Source: Caballeronia sp. BR00000012568055
GTDB lineage: Bacteria; Pseudomonadota; Gammaproteobacteria; Burkholderiales; Burkholderiaceae
Direction of reading: 5' to 3'
Assembly: GCF_029439455.1 (NCBI RefSeq)
Contig: NZ_JAQFVG010000243.1
Span: forward strand, 1 to 64,000
DNA length: 64,000 nt
The notes below the pieces were generated by a model, which saw only the letters and a program-made list of their open reading frames with translations, ran no database searches and had not been told where the DNA came from. The position numbers were made by a program, and so were the translations under genes. This document shows, one piece after another, positions 48,748 to 57,827 of this stretch (positions within the stretch are counted from its first letter, which is position 1; every line of letters begins with the position of its first letter).

Positions 48748-49203
48748 AGTTATTTGTTTAAAAAACAAATACTTAGTATATTGCCGCTTCTGATAATCGG
48801 CTTTCAGGCACACCTGTCGGGACCATGTGGGGATATGTTACTCACTAGGGCCTCAATAGCAGCTACGTTGAAACTGTTGCTGAGTGAGGCCCTTGCGTAA
48901 TCCTCGCGTGTTCGTTTGTCATCCTTGTGGGTAGGCACGCTACTCCCTAAGGCATAGAAGAAGTCCGCGGTATGTATTTGTGGGTACAACCGGGCGGCCA
49001 TTGCGCGTCGTTTATTTGTGTTGCAATGGTAAGCCGACAAAGGTTATGCACCAAGCTGCACGTCAGCGGAGCTCGTTTCCGACCAGAAGTGGTCTGTAAG
49101 ATTTGTCCAAGGCGGAAGTTCACAGCCCCTTTCGAGGCGGCTTCTAAGGAACGGCAGTCACCCGCATCGCCTTCCGATTCATAGCCAACGCACGTTCTTC
49201 CCC
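48748..49203. other. Island left edge without intact genes
   Basis: 456 bp between the tRNA and the hsdR fragment. A perfect inverted repeat TATTTGTTT-AAA-AAACAAATA begins 4 bp past the tRNA (48751-48771). Farther on, AGGGCCTCA (48847-48855) and TGAGGCCCT (48885-48893) form another inverted repeat. Base composition is more AT-rich than the core genome. I see no integrase; short ORFs here are not convincing. Confidence 0.5.
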
Positions 49204-50012
49204 ATGCCTCCATCCAAGTTCACCTACGATCTGCCGTCCGGAGCATCGAGCCGCGTCTTCAAAGAAGAGCACATCGAGTACGGCTTCCTTGGCAAGCTTC
49301 AGAACTTGAAGTACGAATACCGCGACGACATTCGCGATCGCGCCGCATTGGAGAGGAACTTCCGGGAGAAGTTCGAGGCCCTCAACCGCGTCAGGCTGAC
49401 TGATGCCGAGTTCGCCAGGCTCCTGGATGAAATAGTTACCGCGGATGTCTACACCGCTGCCAAGACCCTTCGCGGCATCAATTCCTTCACCCGCGACGAT
49501 GGCACGCCGTTGAACTACACGCTGGTGAACATCAAGGACTGGTGCAAAAACCACTTCGAGGTCGTTCGCCAGCTCCGCATCAACACCGACAACAGCCACC
49601 ACCGCTACGACGTTCTCATTCTCATCAACGGCGTGCCCTGCGTGCAGATCGAGCTGAAAACCCTGGGCGTGAATCCACGCAGGGCAATGGAGCAGATCGT
49701 CGAATACAAGCATGACCCGGGCAACGGCTACACAAAGACGCTGCTCTGCTTCATGCAGCTGTTCATCGTCAGCAACCGCGACCGCACCTACTACTTCGCC
49801 AACAACAACGTCCGCCACTTCGCTTTCAATGCCGATGAGCGGTTTCTGCCCATCTATGAGTTTGCAGGCGAGGACAACCGCAAGATCACCCAACTCGACG
49901 AGTTCGCTGAACACTTCCTGAGAAAGTGCGACCTTGGCCGCACCATCAGCCGCTATATGGTGCTGCTTGCGGGTGAGCAAAAGCTTATGATCATGCGCCC
50001 GTACATGCCAAT
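49204..50012 (+). pseudogene. Truncated type I restriction endonuclease subunit R (HsdR), 5' part
   Basis: About 270 residues of a type I restriction enzyme HsdR N-terminal nuclease domain: SSRVFKEEHIEYGFLGKL, then the PD-(D/E)xK core HHRYDVLILINGVPCVQIELKT (D about 140, ExK about 152), and ISRYMVLLAGEQKLMIMRPY, the point just before the helicase domain in intact proteins. After the MRPY codons the frame runs into unrelated DNA, so the ATPase/translocase part is missing. No hsdM or hsdS is present. It could still be translated to a truncated protein ending near 50271. Confidence 0.85.
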
Positions 50013-50036
50013 CATCCCATTTCTCACGCAGGCGCT

Positions 50037-50190
50037 GGTCGATGCCTGTCGCGGTGCTGCTTACGTTGTATGCAATCGAGCCGCTCAACGTCGCCGTTCC
50101 GCTGATGGCGCTGTTGGACGATGGTGCCTTGGTACCGCAGGCACTGCGCTTGATCGTGTAGCGCCTGCCCGCGCGATTCCGCGAGATGTT
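50037..50190 (+). pseudogene. Broken copy of a YkvA/DUF1232-like gene segment
   Basis: This 150-bp stretch is homologous to the middle of the gene at 53427-53699. In the matching frame it reads MPVAVLLTLYAIEPLNVAVP then LMALLDDGALVPQALRLIV and a TAG, where the other copy has CAG (Gln), followed by RLPARFRE. The 5' third is lost at the junction with hsdR. It is therefore a truncated, nonsense-mutated duplicate, and the junction with hsdR probably marks a recombination event. Confidence 0.8.
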
Positions 50191-50302
50191 GATGGATACA
50201 AGTCAAGGGCGAATCGGCTGATCCAGAACTGGCCCTCGCACAGTAAGCAAACAACGTTGTCAAGAACTTGACGGCTGATTACCCAAACTGCGCGGCGCAA
50301 AG

Positions 50303-50321
50303 TTCGAAGTACCACTTCGAA
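50303..50321 (-). terminator. Hairpin past the glycosyltransferase operon
   Basis: TTCGAAGT (50303-50310) and ACTTCGAA (50314-50321) form an 8-bp stem with a 3-nt loop 18 bp beyond the stop of the leftward glycosyltransferase gene. A T-tract is short, so terminator function is only likely. Confidence 0.45.
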
Positions 50322-50339
50322 GCGCAGCCTTGTCCGTTA

Positions 50340-51278
50340 CTAAATCAACCCGCGAAGATAGGTATCCCATTCTCGAATCCGCCTATCCCACGAGAAGAAG
50401 CGGTTGAAATAGTCGACTTGTTCTGCGCGCAGGCATTCGTCTTCCACCCTTCGCAGCCGCACAGTGCGGATTGCTTCATCGAGTGCACTCACGAACCGAT
50501 TGGCGTGCACGTTCACGTCCTCGGTGTAGCTGTAGATTCGTCCGAAATTCGCGCAGGTTTCAGGCAGCGCGCCAAACGAAGGGCAAACAACCAGGCAACC
50601 CGCCGACATCGCTTCGATGGCCGCAATGCAGCTTGTCTCCGCATGAATGCTCGGATACGCGAAGATATCGCACTCGGTGAGCACATCGCGGACGACCTGG
50701 TTGGGTTGTGCGCCGTGATAGCGAATGCGTGGATGTGCGCGGCAACGTTCGAATAACGCTTCGTATGGCTTATCGCGGTCGGACCAACCATATATATCAA
50801 AGCTCGAAAAAACGTCCAGTTCGATTTCCGGATGAAGCTGTACGAGATGCTCGAACACCGGCACAAGAATATTCAGACCTCGATGAGGCGTCGTGTGATA
50901 AATCAAGCGAATGCTTTTGCTCACACGCGGCCGATACGCACCGAACGGCTCGATCGCGTTCTGAAGCACCGTCATCTCGCTGAACGGCACGCCGGGAATC
51001 AGTTGAAAGAGTTGCGCCTGATAGTGCGATACACAGACAATGCCAGCGAACGCCTTGCGATTTTCCGGCCGCTCGAGAAAACCGGACTCCTCACGGCTCG
51101 GTGTGTTGTGAAGCCACAAGATGGGACGGCGAGTAGGATCAAGCGAACGCACGCGTTCCGGAATGATCTGAAAATGGCTCGCGAGTTGTGGATCGAGCCG
51201 CGCGTGCAGCATGTCGAGCATGAGTTCGGTGCCGCCTCGCGCCCGTTTGCTTAGTTCGTTGGTTTCAACAGGTTGCAT
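50340..51278 (-). CDS. GT-B glycosyltransferase (family 4-like)
   Basis: Product of 312 residues. The C-terminal half carries the GT4-type pattern: IRLIYHTTPHRGLNILVPVF, a YHGAQPNQVVRDVLTECDIFAYPS stretch and ETSCIAAIEAMSAGCLVVCP (the E-x7-E nucleotide-sugar contact). The N-terminal domain is short. It follows another glycosyltransferase by 10 bp in the same direction, so the two probably build or modify a surface glycan or glycoprotein. The substrate is unknown. Confidence 0.85.
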   Translation of the reverse strand: MQPVETNELSKRARGGTELMLDMLHARLDPQLASHFQIIPERVRSLDPTRRPILWLHNTPSREESGFLERPENRKAFAGIVCVSHYQAQLFQLIPGVPFSEMTVLQNAIEPFGAYRPRVSKSIRLIYHTTPHRGLNILVPVFEHLVQLHPEIELDVFSSFDIYGWSDRDKPYEALFERCRAHPRIRYHGAQPNQVVRDVLTECDIFAYPSIHAETSCIAAIEAMSAGCLVVCPSFGALPETCANFGRIYSYTEDVNVHANRFVSALDEAIRTVRLRRVEDECLRAEQVDYFNRFFSWDRRIREWDTYLRGLI

Positions 51279-51288
51279 ACAGACAATT

Positions 51289-52107
51289 CTATTCACCGCC
51301 GACGGCAGTAGTGGGACTGGCCGCCAACGCCGCGCCGAAATCTCCGTGATACGTGTATAGACCTTGGTGCGACAGCTTCGATTGTGTATCGACGAAAACA
51401 CGTCCGCCGATATCGCGCCAACGCCGGCAGAACGCATAATCTTCGGAGAGGTAACGGTTGGTCGATGGTTCGACCATCACATCGAAAAAGCGGTAGCAGA
51501 GATTGCGAATCGGCGAATCGAGGGGACCGTCTGGAACATATTGCAACTCAGGAAGGCGGGCAACCATCCTTTCGATGACGCTGCGGCGAATACACATGAA
51601 ACCGGTGGGCGCTTCGCTTACTTCGACAAAACCGTCTTCGTCGATATCTGATGAGGCGCCATCGTGTACGTTCACCGGATAGCGCAAATAGCGCGCATTG
51701 AATGTCGTTTCCGTCAATCCAGCGGGCAATTCACTTGGCCAGTCAAAACGTTTGAGTGGATACGCACCAGCGATGACATCGCGATCAGCAAGCAACAAGC
51801 GGAAAACTTGATCAACGGAGAAACCGACGTCTGCGTCGATCCAGAACAGATGCGTGAGACTGGGATCAAGCAGGAACGTTGCGACGGCTTCATTTCGCGC
51901 GCGCGTAATCAGGCTTTCCCCCGAATTGATCTGGATCACGCCGTTCATGCCGGACTGCCATAAGCCGTTATTAAGTGCGAGCATGCTTTTAGCAAAATTC
52001 GCAGCCACATTGCCTCCGTAACATGGCGTTGCGAAAAGCGGTTTCATAGAGGTCAATGCAGAACGGTCCAACATGATGATGGTCTTCGGAAAGTGATGGG
52101 CGAGCAT
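51289..52107 (-). CDS. GT-A-like glycosyltransferase
   Basis: Product of up to 272 residues. The core has KPLFATPCYGGNVAANFAKS, NSGESLITRARNEAVATFLL, then LFWIDADVGFS with the DxD metal/nucleotide motif, and RDVIAGAYPLKR. Later LSEDYAFCRRWRDIGGRVFVD is the acceptor-side motif. The best start is uncertain: 52107, 52074 or 52047 (the Met before KPLFATP) are in frame and none has a good Shine-Dalgarno. Cargo gene of the island with the downstream glycosyltransferase. Confidence 0.82.
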   Translation of the reverse strand: MLAHHFPKTIIMLDRSALTSMKPLFATPCYGGNVAANFAKSMLALNNGLWQSGMNGVIQINSGESLITRARNEAVATFLLDPSLTHLFWIDADVGFSVDQVFRLLLADRDVIAGAYPLKRFDWPSELPAGLTETTFNARYLRYPVNVHDGASSDIDEDGFVEVSEAPTGFMCIRRSVIERMVARLPELQYVPDGPLDSPIRNLCYRFFDVMVEPSTNRYLSEDYAFCRRWRDIGGRVFVDTQSKLSHQGLYTYHGDFGAALAASPTTAVGGE

Positions 52108-52482
52108 CTCTTGGTGCGTCCCAGGATGCTAGTGATGAGCTGACTCGTCTAGCTCATACGGCGATTGTCTGAGCGGGGTTAGCGAATTCCTATAAGAGCG
52201 GTCCTATTCGCGACACATCATCGGGGATAGCGTTCAGGAGCGAGCGAATGAGCACGTGTGGTTTGTTCAAACGCCATTTTCGATCAGGAATTACGTTGCG
52301 ATATTCCGGTTTCAATGCGTATCGGTAATAAATAACCGCGGCATATTTAAAGTATTCCTATCTAAAGAAAGTGTGAAATTCCGACGTCGCTACCGCCGAT
52401 ATTCAGACGTAAGCTAAAGTTGCAACTTATTGGATCTTTACCAAGCCTTCCGTATCGCTCGCAATGATTAATTCTGATTGCA
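52108..52482. other. AT-rich intergenic stretch in the island
   Basis: 375 bp of low GC upstream of the glycosyltransferase pair; their promoter should be here. No gene, repeat or RNA is recognisable, and the AT content suggests foreign origin. Confidence 0.4.
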
Positions 52483-52965
52483 GTGCAAGTTCCGGCCGAC
52501 GCGGCGATTCACGCGAATCTCGGTCTTTCGCTGCGCGATCTGGGGCGAACTCGCGAGTCGGAGGCGGCATTACGTCGCGCATTGGACATTGACCCTGGGT
52601 TAGCTGACGCGAGCTATGCGCTTGGCCTCTTGTTGGTGGACATCGGACGTCTGCCTGAAGCCGAGGCCGCATTCAATCGGGCGATAGAGATCGCTCCTAA
52701 CTTGGCTCATGCGCACAACAACCTTGGCGCTGTTCTTCTCCAACTCGACCGGCCAGCAGATGCCGAGGCCGCATTCCGCCGCGCACTCGCGTGTCATCCG
52801 AACTGGCCCGAAGCACGCTGCAATCTTGGGGCTGGCGCAATATGAACAACAGAATCTGAAGGATGCCGAAACCGCCTTCAGGCAGGCGTTGACGGATCGA
52901 TCGGAGTTTCTTGTGGCAAGCAACAATCTCCGACTTGTGCTTTATAAGCACAACCGCTGGTCAGC
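52483..52965 (+). pseudogene. Frameshifted, truncated TPR-protein fragment
   Basis: Tetratricopeptide repeats are clear: ANLGLSLRDLGRTRESEAAL, DASYALGLLLVDIGRLPEAE and HAHNNLGAVLLQLDRPADAE each with an R-AL-DP/H-type helix end. Near 52828-52835 the frame shifts: the first frame stops at 52845, while the next frame continues with GLAQYEQQNLKDAETAFRQA. The 5' end starts abruptly at a GTG in mid-repeat. It resembles the TPR part of a larger protein, perhaps a glycosyltransferase partner, now decayed. Confidence 0.75.
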
Positions 52966-53396
52966 GGAGCGCGTCGCTCCGCACCGCCGATGGGCTGGAG
53001 CAACTGCAAGCAATCACCGAGGCGCGTGGTGGGACGCGCCTGGCGACCAATTACACAGGGAGGCTTGCGCAGTATCGCTTTCGATGCGCGCAAGGCCATG
53101 AATGGGAAACGGAAGGCGGCATCGTATTCGGCTGCTCCTGGTGCAGGCGATGCGCGTTCGATCCGTACCGCTCGACGCTGGAAGAAATGCAAGAAATTGG
53201 GCCGCTCACGCGGCGGGCGGTGCCCGAGCACCGAGTATCAAAACGCCACGTTCAAGCTGACCTGGGAGTGCGTCAGGGGCATGTCTGGGACGCGGTACCG
53301 GGTTCGGTCAACGGTGGAACGTGGTGCCCGGACTGCGCGGTTCTTGATCTGACGAAGACGCGCGCAACGCGCAAGAAGTACGATGTCGAAGTTTAA
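52966..53396 (+). pseudogene. Zinc-ribbon (CxxGHxW) protein remnant with two frameshifts
   Basis: One frame gives YRFRCAQGHEWETEGG followed by CSWCRRCAF, a treble-clef/zinc-ribbon module of the kind seen in DUF4379-like proteins. At about 53200 the frame changes: the second module continues as RGGRCPSTEYQNATFKLTWEC in another frame, then returns near 53275 to the first frame as QGHVWDAVPGSVNGGTWCPD. The open frame of 161 codons is thus a compensating double frameshift with a nonsense middle. The function of such repeats is unknown, perhaps nuclease-associated. Confidence 0.7.
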
Positions 53397-53426
53397 GGGA
53401 TTGAAACGCGTGGAGGAGATGTGATC

Positions 53427-53699
53427 GTGAAGCGATTGTTCGGTTTGTGGAAGGTCGTCAGAAACGATGGACTCGTGCTATGGCGCGCGCTGCGCCAACC
53501 TGACCGACCGCGGTGGCTGATGCCCGTGACGGTGCTGCTCGCGTTGTATGCGCTCGAGCCGTTCAATGTTGCGATTCCGCTGATGGGGCTGGTAGACGAT
53601 GGTGTCTTGGTGCCGCTGGTCTTGCACCTGATCGTGCAGTGCCTGCCCTTGCGGTTCCGTGAGACGCCGGTGAACGGCAGCGTAGCGCGAGCCGGTTGA
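53427..53699 (+). CDS. Small membrane protein, YkvA/DUF1232-like
   Basis: Product of 90 residues. The core RPRWLMPVTVLLALYALEPF followed by NVAIPLMGLVDDGVLVPL corresponds to the DUF1232 pattern (two hydrophobic helices with P-x-D/N and GL-DD). GGAGGAG at 53412-53418 favours the GTG at 53427 over the GTG at 53421. Function unknown. A broken second copy of its middle lies 3.4 kb upstream, which suggests duplication within the island. Confidence 0.65.
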   Translation: MKRLFGLWKVVRNDGLVLWRALRQPDRPRWLMPVTVLLALYALEPFNVAIPLMGLVDDGVLVPLVLHLIVQCLPLRFRETPVNGSVARAG

Positions 53700-53825
53700 G
53701 CCGGCGTCCGCCGCCCGTATGCCGCTCCGGGGACACTCGCAAAACGTCGGGGGCACGCAGGGCGCGCAGCCTCTGGAACTATCAAAGAGTTAGTGGCCCC
53801 TGTATGCCCGACGATCCCCGTGAGA

Positions 53826-53853
53826 TGGGTTCGAATTCCACCCGGTCCACAAG
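53826..53853 (+). repeat. att-like copy of the tRNA 3' end
   Basis: TGGGTTCGAAT-T-CCACCCGG-T-CCAC-AAG closely matches the last 27 bp of the CAT tRNA plus the AAG after it (two substitutions and one deletion). Direct repeats of a tRNA 3' end are the hallmark of islands integrated by tyrosine recombinases. The 5.1 kb between the copies is the inferred integrated unit. Confidence 0.75.
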
Positions 53854-53892
53854 CCTGGTCATAAAGCAGCGACAGGCGGCTAGCGCCCATCT

Positions 53893-54375
53893 CTAGCCCT
53901 TCCTGCTGAGATACGACGCGACAGGCCCGGTCAAAGGGATACTGCCCAACTCTTCCGGCAATACAACACGCGTCGCCGTGATCTCCCTGTTATCAAGGCG
54001 TAGCTCCGGCAAGCAATCAAGATGCAGTTCGAAGAAGTGCACTCGATCTTGCCGGCCGTCCCAGATGCCACTGACACTGCCGGCCGCGCGCAGTGAATGC
54101 GGCGTGAGTCCAATCTCCTCTTCCATTTCCCGACGTGCCGCTGCAATGGGCGTCTCGCCGGGTTGAAGACTGCCGCCAGCAAAGCTCCACTCTGCCCGAT
54201 ACGACGACTTCACAAGCAATAGCGCTTGTCCGACGTAGATGGCAACCAGCGCGCCTTCATGATGAGGCCGTCGAATGTGCCACCAGGCGCGAGCGAGCGG
54301 AAAGCCGAGGCGTAGCACCAGGCGCCAGATTGCATCGATTACCGGATTCGTTCGAGAGCGTTCGTGTTTTGGCAT
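53893..54375 (-). CDS. NUDIX hydrolase
   Basis: Product of 160 residues. The Nudix box is complete: GGSLQPGETPIAAARREMEEEIGL (about 68-91) satisfies G-x5-E-x7-REUxEExGU with its Mg-binding Glu cluster. The N-terminal 40 residues are basic. Substrates are nucleoside diphosphate derivatives; the particular one is not deducible. It lies just outside the att-like repeat, so it may be native or belong to a second acquired block. Confidence 0.9.
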   Translation of the reverse strand: MPKHERSRTNPVIDAIWRLVLRLGFPLARAWWHIRRPHHEGALVAIYVGQALLLVKSSYRAEWSFAGGSLQPGETPIAAARREMEEEIGLTPHSLRAAGSVSGIWDGRQDRVHFFELHLDCLPELRLDNREITATRVVLPEELGSIPLTGPVASYLSRKG

Positions 54376-54636
54376 AGGCGTTGTGTCTTCTATTCATTCT
54401 GTAATGTTTGAGGAGGCGGGTGCATCGGCTATGACACATAACGTCGTCGTGTCCTGCCTATGATTCGATACGTTGAGTTATCGCCGGCATTTGAAAAATG
54501 ATGAAAGGTCATGCAAGTATTAGGACGACTGGACGTGGCTCTCCTTTGCGCAAAGACAGCCATGTTATAAAGTCAGGCGATTCGGCAATCGCGATGCACG
54601 CTTTTTCCAAACTTTCATCTACAGATCACTTAACAC

Positions 54637-54924
54637 ATGCAACACTCGCGTCTATCTGCTGGAGCCAAAACGCTTTCTTCGGCGCTGATCGTTTTGCTTA
54701 CGGCAATCTATTTGGCGTCCTGCACATCTTACGTTCAGCAAGCGAATTCGACACAACCAATCGGTCTCGCCAATCCCGCATCTGTCAACTGTGTCAAGCA
54801 GGGAGGGCAGTTGCAGATCGTCGATACCGCTGCCGGGCAAGTAGGCGTCTGCCATTTTGAGAATGGTAAACAATGCGAAGAATGGGCGCTTCTGCGCGGT
54901 GAATGCAAAGCTGATTCAAAGTGA
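54637..54924 (+). CDS. DUF333 lipoprotein
   Basis: Product of 95 residues with a lipoprotein signal: hydrophobic stretch SALIVLLTAIYLASC with the lipobox LASC (Cys about 29). The mature part GLANPASVNCVKQGGQLQIV followed by VCHFENGKQCEEWALLRGEC is the DUF333 signature with conserved Cys residues. Family members are small outer-membrane or periplasmic lipoproteins of unclear role. Confidence 0.85.
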   Translation: MQHSRLSAGAKTLSSALIVLLTAIYLASCTSYVQQANSTQPIGLANPASVNCVKQGGQLQIVDTAAGQVGVCHFENGKQCEEWALLRGECKADSK

Positions 54925-55379
54925 GCGTTAAACCGCCGAATGCATTCGATGCGCGCGACGAAGCATAAACGTTGGCGGTGACGATTTACCCCGACATCGT
55001 TGCGGCCGAGCATAACGTGTGCAGCATATGGATCACGTGTCCCGACCAGTTATTAATGCGCAGATCAATGATTTTTTGTGGTTCGACGCGTGGTGCATTG
55101 ATGTGTATCGCTTCGTTGGGACGTCGAGTGTCGGCAGGAGTTGGCTGCTTTTCAGTGGGCGATGGCGGGGCAGACAGTTGCTAGTGATTGTGGGGCGCGG
55201 TTTGTCATTTCGGCGATGCGTGTCGATGTGAACCAGCCGCATTGGTTATGAAGTGATGCCCGGTCTAACGTCGATGCGTTTCCGTATGCAGAGAACGCCA
55301 GTACCATTCATTCGCTCGTGGCGTCGCAATGCGAGTTGAAGCGGCGTAACCCTTTTTTTGACGTGTCCTGTGGCCGATA
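54925..55379. other. Gene-free stretch before the CRISPR leader
   Basis: About 455 bp with mixed composition and only short, low-quality reading frames. I see no promoter, tRNA or repeat that can be named, and no cas or integrase remnant. A CTTTTTTTG run (55352-55359) may end a transcript. Confidence 0.4.
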
Positions 55380-55479
55380 TAAAAATCAATGACTTACGTG
55401 GGACAAGGAAATTTGGGTATCTTAGGCGATTGGAGGCTGTTTCTCTTTTTAATCAATAGGATATCGTTTTTTGACTCTA
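55380..55479 (+). promoter_or_regulatory. CRISPR leader with IHF-like sites
   Basis: AT-rich region immediately before the first repeat. AATCAA-TGAC-TTA (55384-55396) fits the IHF consensus WATCAANNNNTTR perfectly, and AATCAA-TAGG-ATA (55451-55463) fits it with one mismatch, 17 bp from the first repeat. IHF bending of the leader is known to be required for spacer integration in type I-E and I-F systems. The array promoter should also be here. Confidence 0.7.
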
Positions 55480-57671
55480 GTTCGCTGCCGCGTAGGCAGC
55501 TTAGAAATAAAACTCACATGACGATTGACGACTGCCCCGGTTCGCTGCCGCGTAGGCAGCTTAGAAAGCACCGCTTAAGCGAAACCGTCGAATTGTTTTG
55601 TTCGCTGCCGCGTAGGCAGCTTAGAAAGGGATGAACGTTATCGCGGACACCCTAGCTGTGTTCGCTGCCGCGTAGGCAGCTTAGAAAATGCTCGCCGCCG
55701 CATCGTTGCCGATGTTGTTGTTCGCTGCCGCGTAGGCAGCTTAGAAATTGCGCGGCCAAGACATCAACGCGTACACGACGTTCGCTGCCGCGTAGGCAGC
55801 TTAGAAACTGAATCTTCCGAAACAAGGCATGGACGCGATGTTCGCTGCCGCGTAGGCAGCTTAGAAAGGCACCGTCGAGTTCAGAATCGTCAGCCGTAAG
55901 TTCGCTGCCGCGTAGGCAGCTTAGAAATCCCTGAATCGTCACCTTTCGGCCCGTACGGTGTTCGCTGCCGCGTAGGCAGCTTAGAAAAACGACACACGAT
56001 AAACGACAGGAGTAACAAAGTTCGCTGCCGCGTAGGCAGCTTAGAAATTCACAATATCCGCAGCCACAGCGGGAAAGTCGTTCGCTGCCGCGTAGGCAGC
56101 TTAGAAAACACGATGATGCAACGCGACGCAGGCATGCGCGTTCGCTGCCGCGTCGGCAGCTTAGAAATACATGCCCGGCGGCGTCGCGATCCTCACGATG
56201 TTCGCTGCCGCGTAGGCAGCTTAGAAACACTGTTGCGCCCATGTCTTTGATGATGCCGGGTTCGCTGCCGCGTAGGCAGCTTAGAAACTACCGAGGGCAT
56301 GAACACATGAACAAGCAACGTTCGCTGCCGCGTAGGCAGCTTAGAAAAAGCGGCGAGCATCCCAATCAGCGCATTGAGTGTTCGCTGCCGCGTAGGCAGC
56401 TTAGAAACTGGTGCGCTTGTGCCTGTGGACCTCGGCGACGAGTTCGCTGCCGCGTAGGCAGCTTAGAAATTCGTCATCCCTTGCTCCCTCCAAAAATGGT
56501 GGTTCGCTGCCGCGTAGGCAGCTTAGAAACTTAACAAAGACGTGATTCGCCTGAACCCGGACGTTCGCTGCCGCGTAGGCAGCTTAGAAAACCGGGCGAG
56601 CCTTCGTCGTCACGGCGAATCCGTTCGCTGCCGCGTAGGCAGCTTAGAAACGAACGTGGGCGGTACACGAAGACGACGGCGAGTTCGCTGCCGCGTAGGC
56701 AGCTTAGAAAATGCAGAAGAGCGGGCAGACGATCACGATCAGGTTCGCTGCCGCGTAGGCAGCTTAGAAAACCTCGAATGGATGTCGATCGCCGACGTCA
56801 ATGTTCGCTGCCGCGTAGGCAGCTTAGAAACGGTGGTTTCATGCGGAACGGTCTGTGCGTTCGTTCGCTGCCGCGTAGGCAGCTTAGAAAGCGCGGTGAT
56901 CCGCGACGCAATGCGCAGCATCGTTCGCTGCCGCGTAGGCAGCTTAGAAACGACATCGCAGCGCGGATCGTCGCGAAGTGCTGTTCGCTGCCGCGTAGGC
57001 AGCTTAGAAAGATCAGAATCAGATCGACAGTCGAGAACGACGGTTCGCTGCCGCGTAGGCAGCTTAGAAAAAGGCGGCGCGCAGCTTGAAGCATCCGGCT
57101 TCGTTCGCTGCCGCGTAGGCAGCTTAGAAACTGAACACGTCGAGTACGGGAAGTTTTATGACGTTCGCTGCCGCGTAGGCAGCTTAGAAACGAACCCGGA
57201 CAGCACGACGCGGCCCATCTACGTTCGCTGCCGCGTAGGCAGCTTAGAAATCACGAAAAAGAAGGCGACGACCGACGACGCGGTTCGCTGCCGCGTAGGC
57301 AGCTTAGAAATCAGGAATTTGCCATCCGTCGTCGAACAAGGCGTTCGCTGCCGCGTAGGCAGCTTAGAAAGCCATCAAAGCACAGAGTGGGGATGCATCG
57401 TGGTTCGCTGCCGCGTAGGCAGCTTAGAAAAGTATCGAATGTCATCTTCGGCGCGCTGCGTAGTTCGCTGCCGCGTAGGCAGCTTAGAAAGAATATATGC
57501 GCGCTTACGGGCGGCAGGTTGGGTTCGCTGCCGCGTAGGCAGCTTAGAAAACACGCGCCCGAATAAACCCGCCTTCACCGCCGTTCGCTGCCGCGTAGGC
57601 AGCTTAGAAACGGCGCTGCTCCTGCGTCTCGCACAAACATCCGTTCGCTTCCGCGTAAAGGCAGTCCAAAG
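55480..57671 (+). CRISPR. Type I-F CRISPR array, 37 repeats and 36 spacers
   Basis: 28-bp repeats, period 60, with the type I-F hairpin: stem CTGCC/GGCAG, loop GCGTA and 3' handle CTTAGAAA. The first repeat starts at 55480. Thirty-six copies are intact apart from one A-to-C change in the repeat at 56140. The last copy (57643) is degenerate with a 2-nt insertion and a lost 3' end, marking the old, trailer end. Spacers are 32 bp except one of 34 (56408-56441) and one of 33 (56530-56562). Transcription is rightward towards cas1. Confidence 0.98.
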
Positions 57672-57827
57672 CCCCCTACAGACACCAGCAAAATTCCGCC
57701 CTAAACCCTGTCGCAAGCTCCAAACACCTCGTCCCATTCCCCATTCCCCGATTTTCAGGATACAGCAAACCTCCCCGCATCCCACTCTGCTACGGTCCAC
57801 CTCCTAAGCAAATGCAAGGAGACCAAA

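Noticed and set aside
48804..49040. 78-codon minus-strand ORF next to the tRNA
   Set aside because: No family recognised, no ribosome-binding site, and it spans an inverted repeat; an integrase remnant could not be shown.
53393..53890. 165-codon minus-strand ORF containing GPGGIRTH
   Set aside because: This peptide motif arises when tRNA-derived sequence is translated antisense; it supports the att-like tRNA remnant rather than a gene.
55019..55231. 70-codon ORF upstream of the CRISPR leader as a possible anti-CRISPR or accessory gene
   Set aside because: No ribosome-binding site, unusual composition and an equally long ORF on the opposite strand; cannot be supported.
56542..57807. 421-codon plus-strand ORF and similar minus-strand ORFs (for example 55652-56242) with a repeated RCRVGSLE or FLSCLRGSE pattern
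   Set aside because: They are translations through the CRISPR array; the 60-bp period is a multiple of three, so frames stay open. No protein is encoded.
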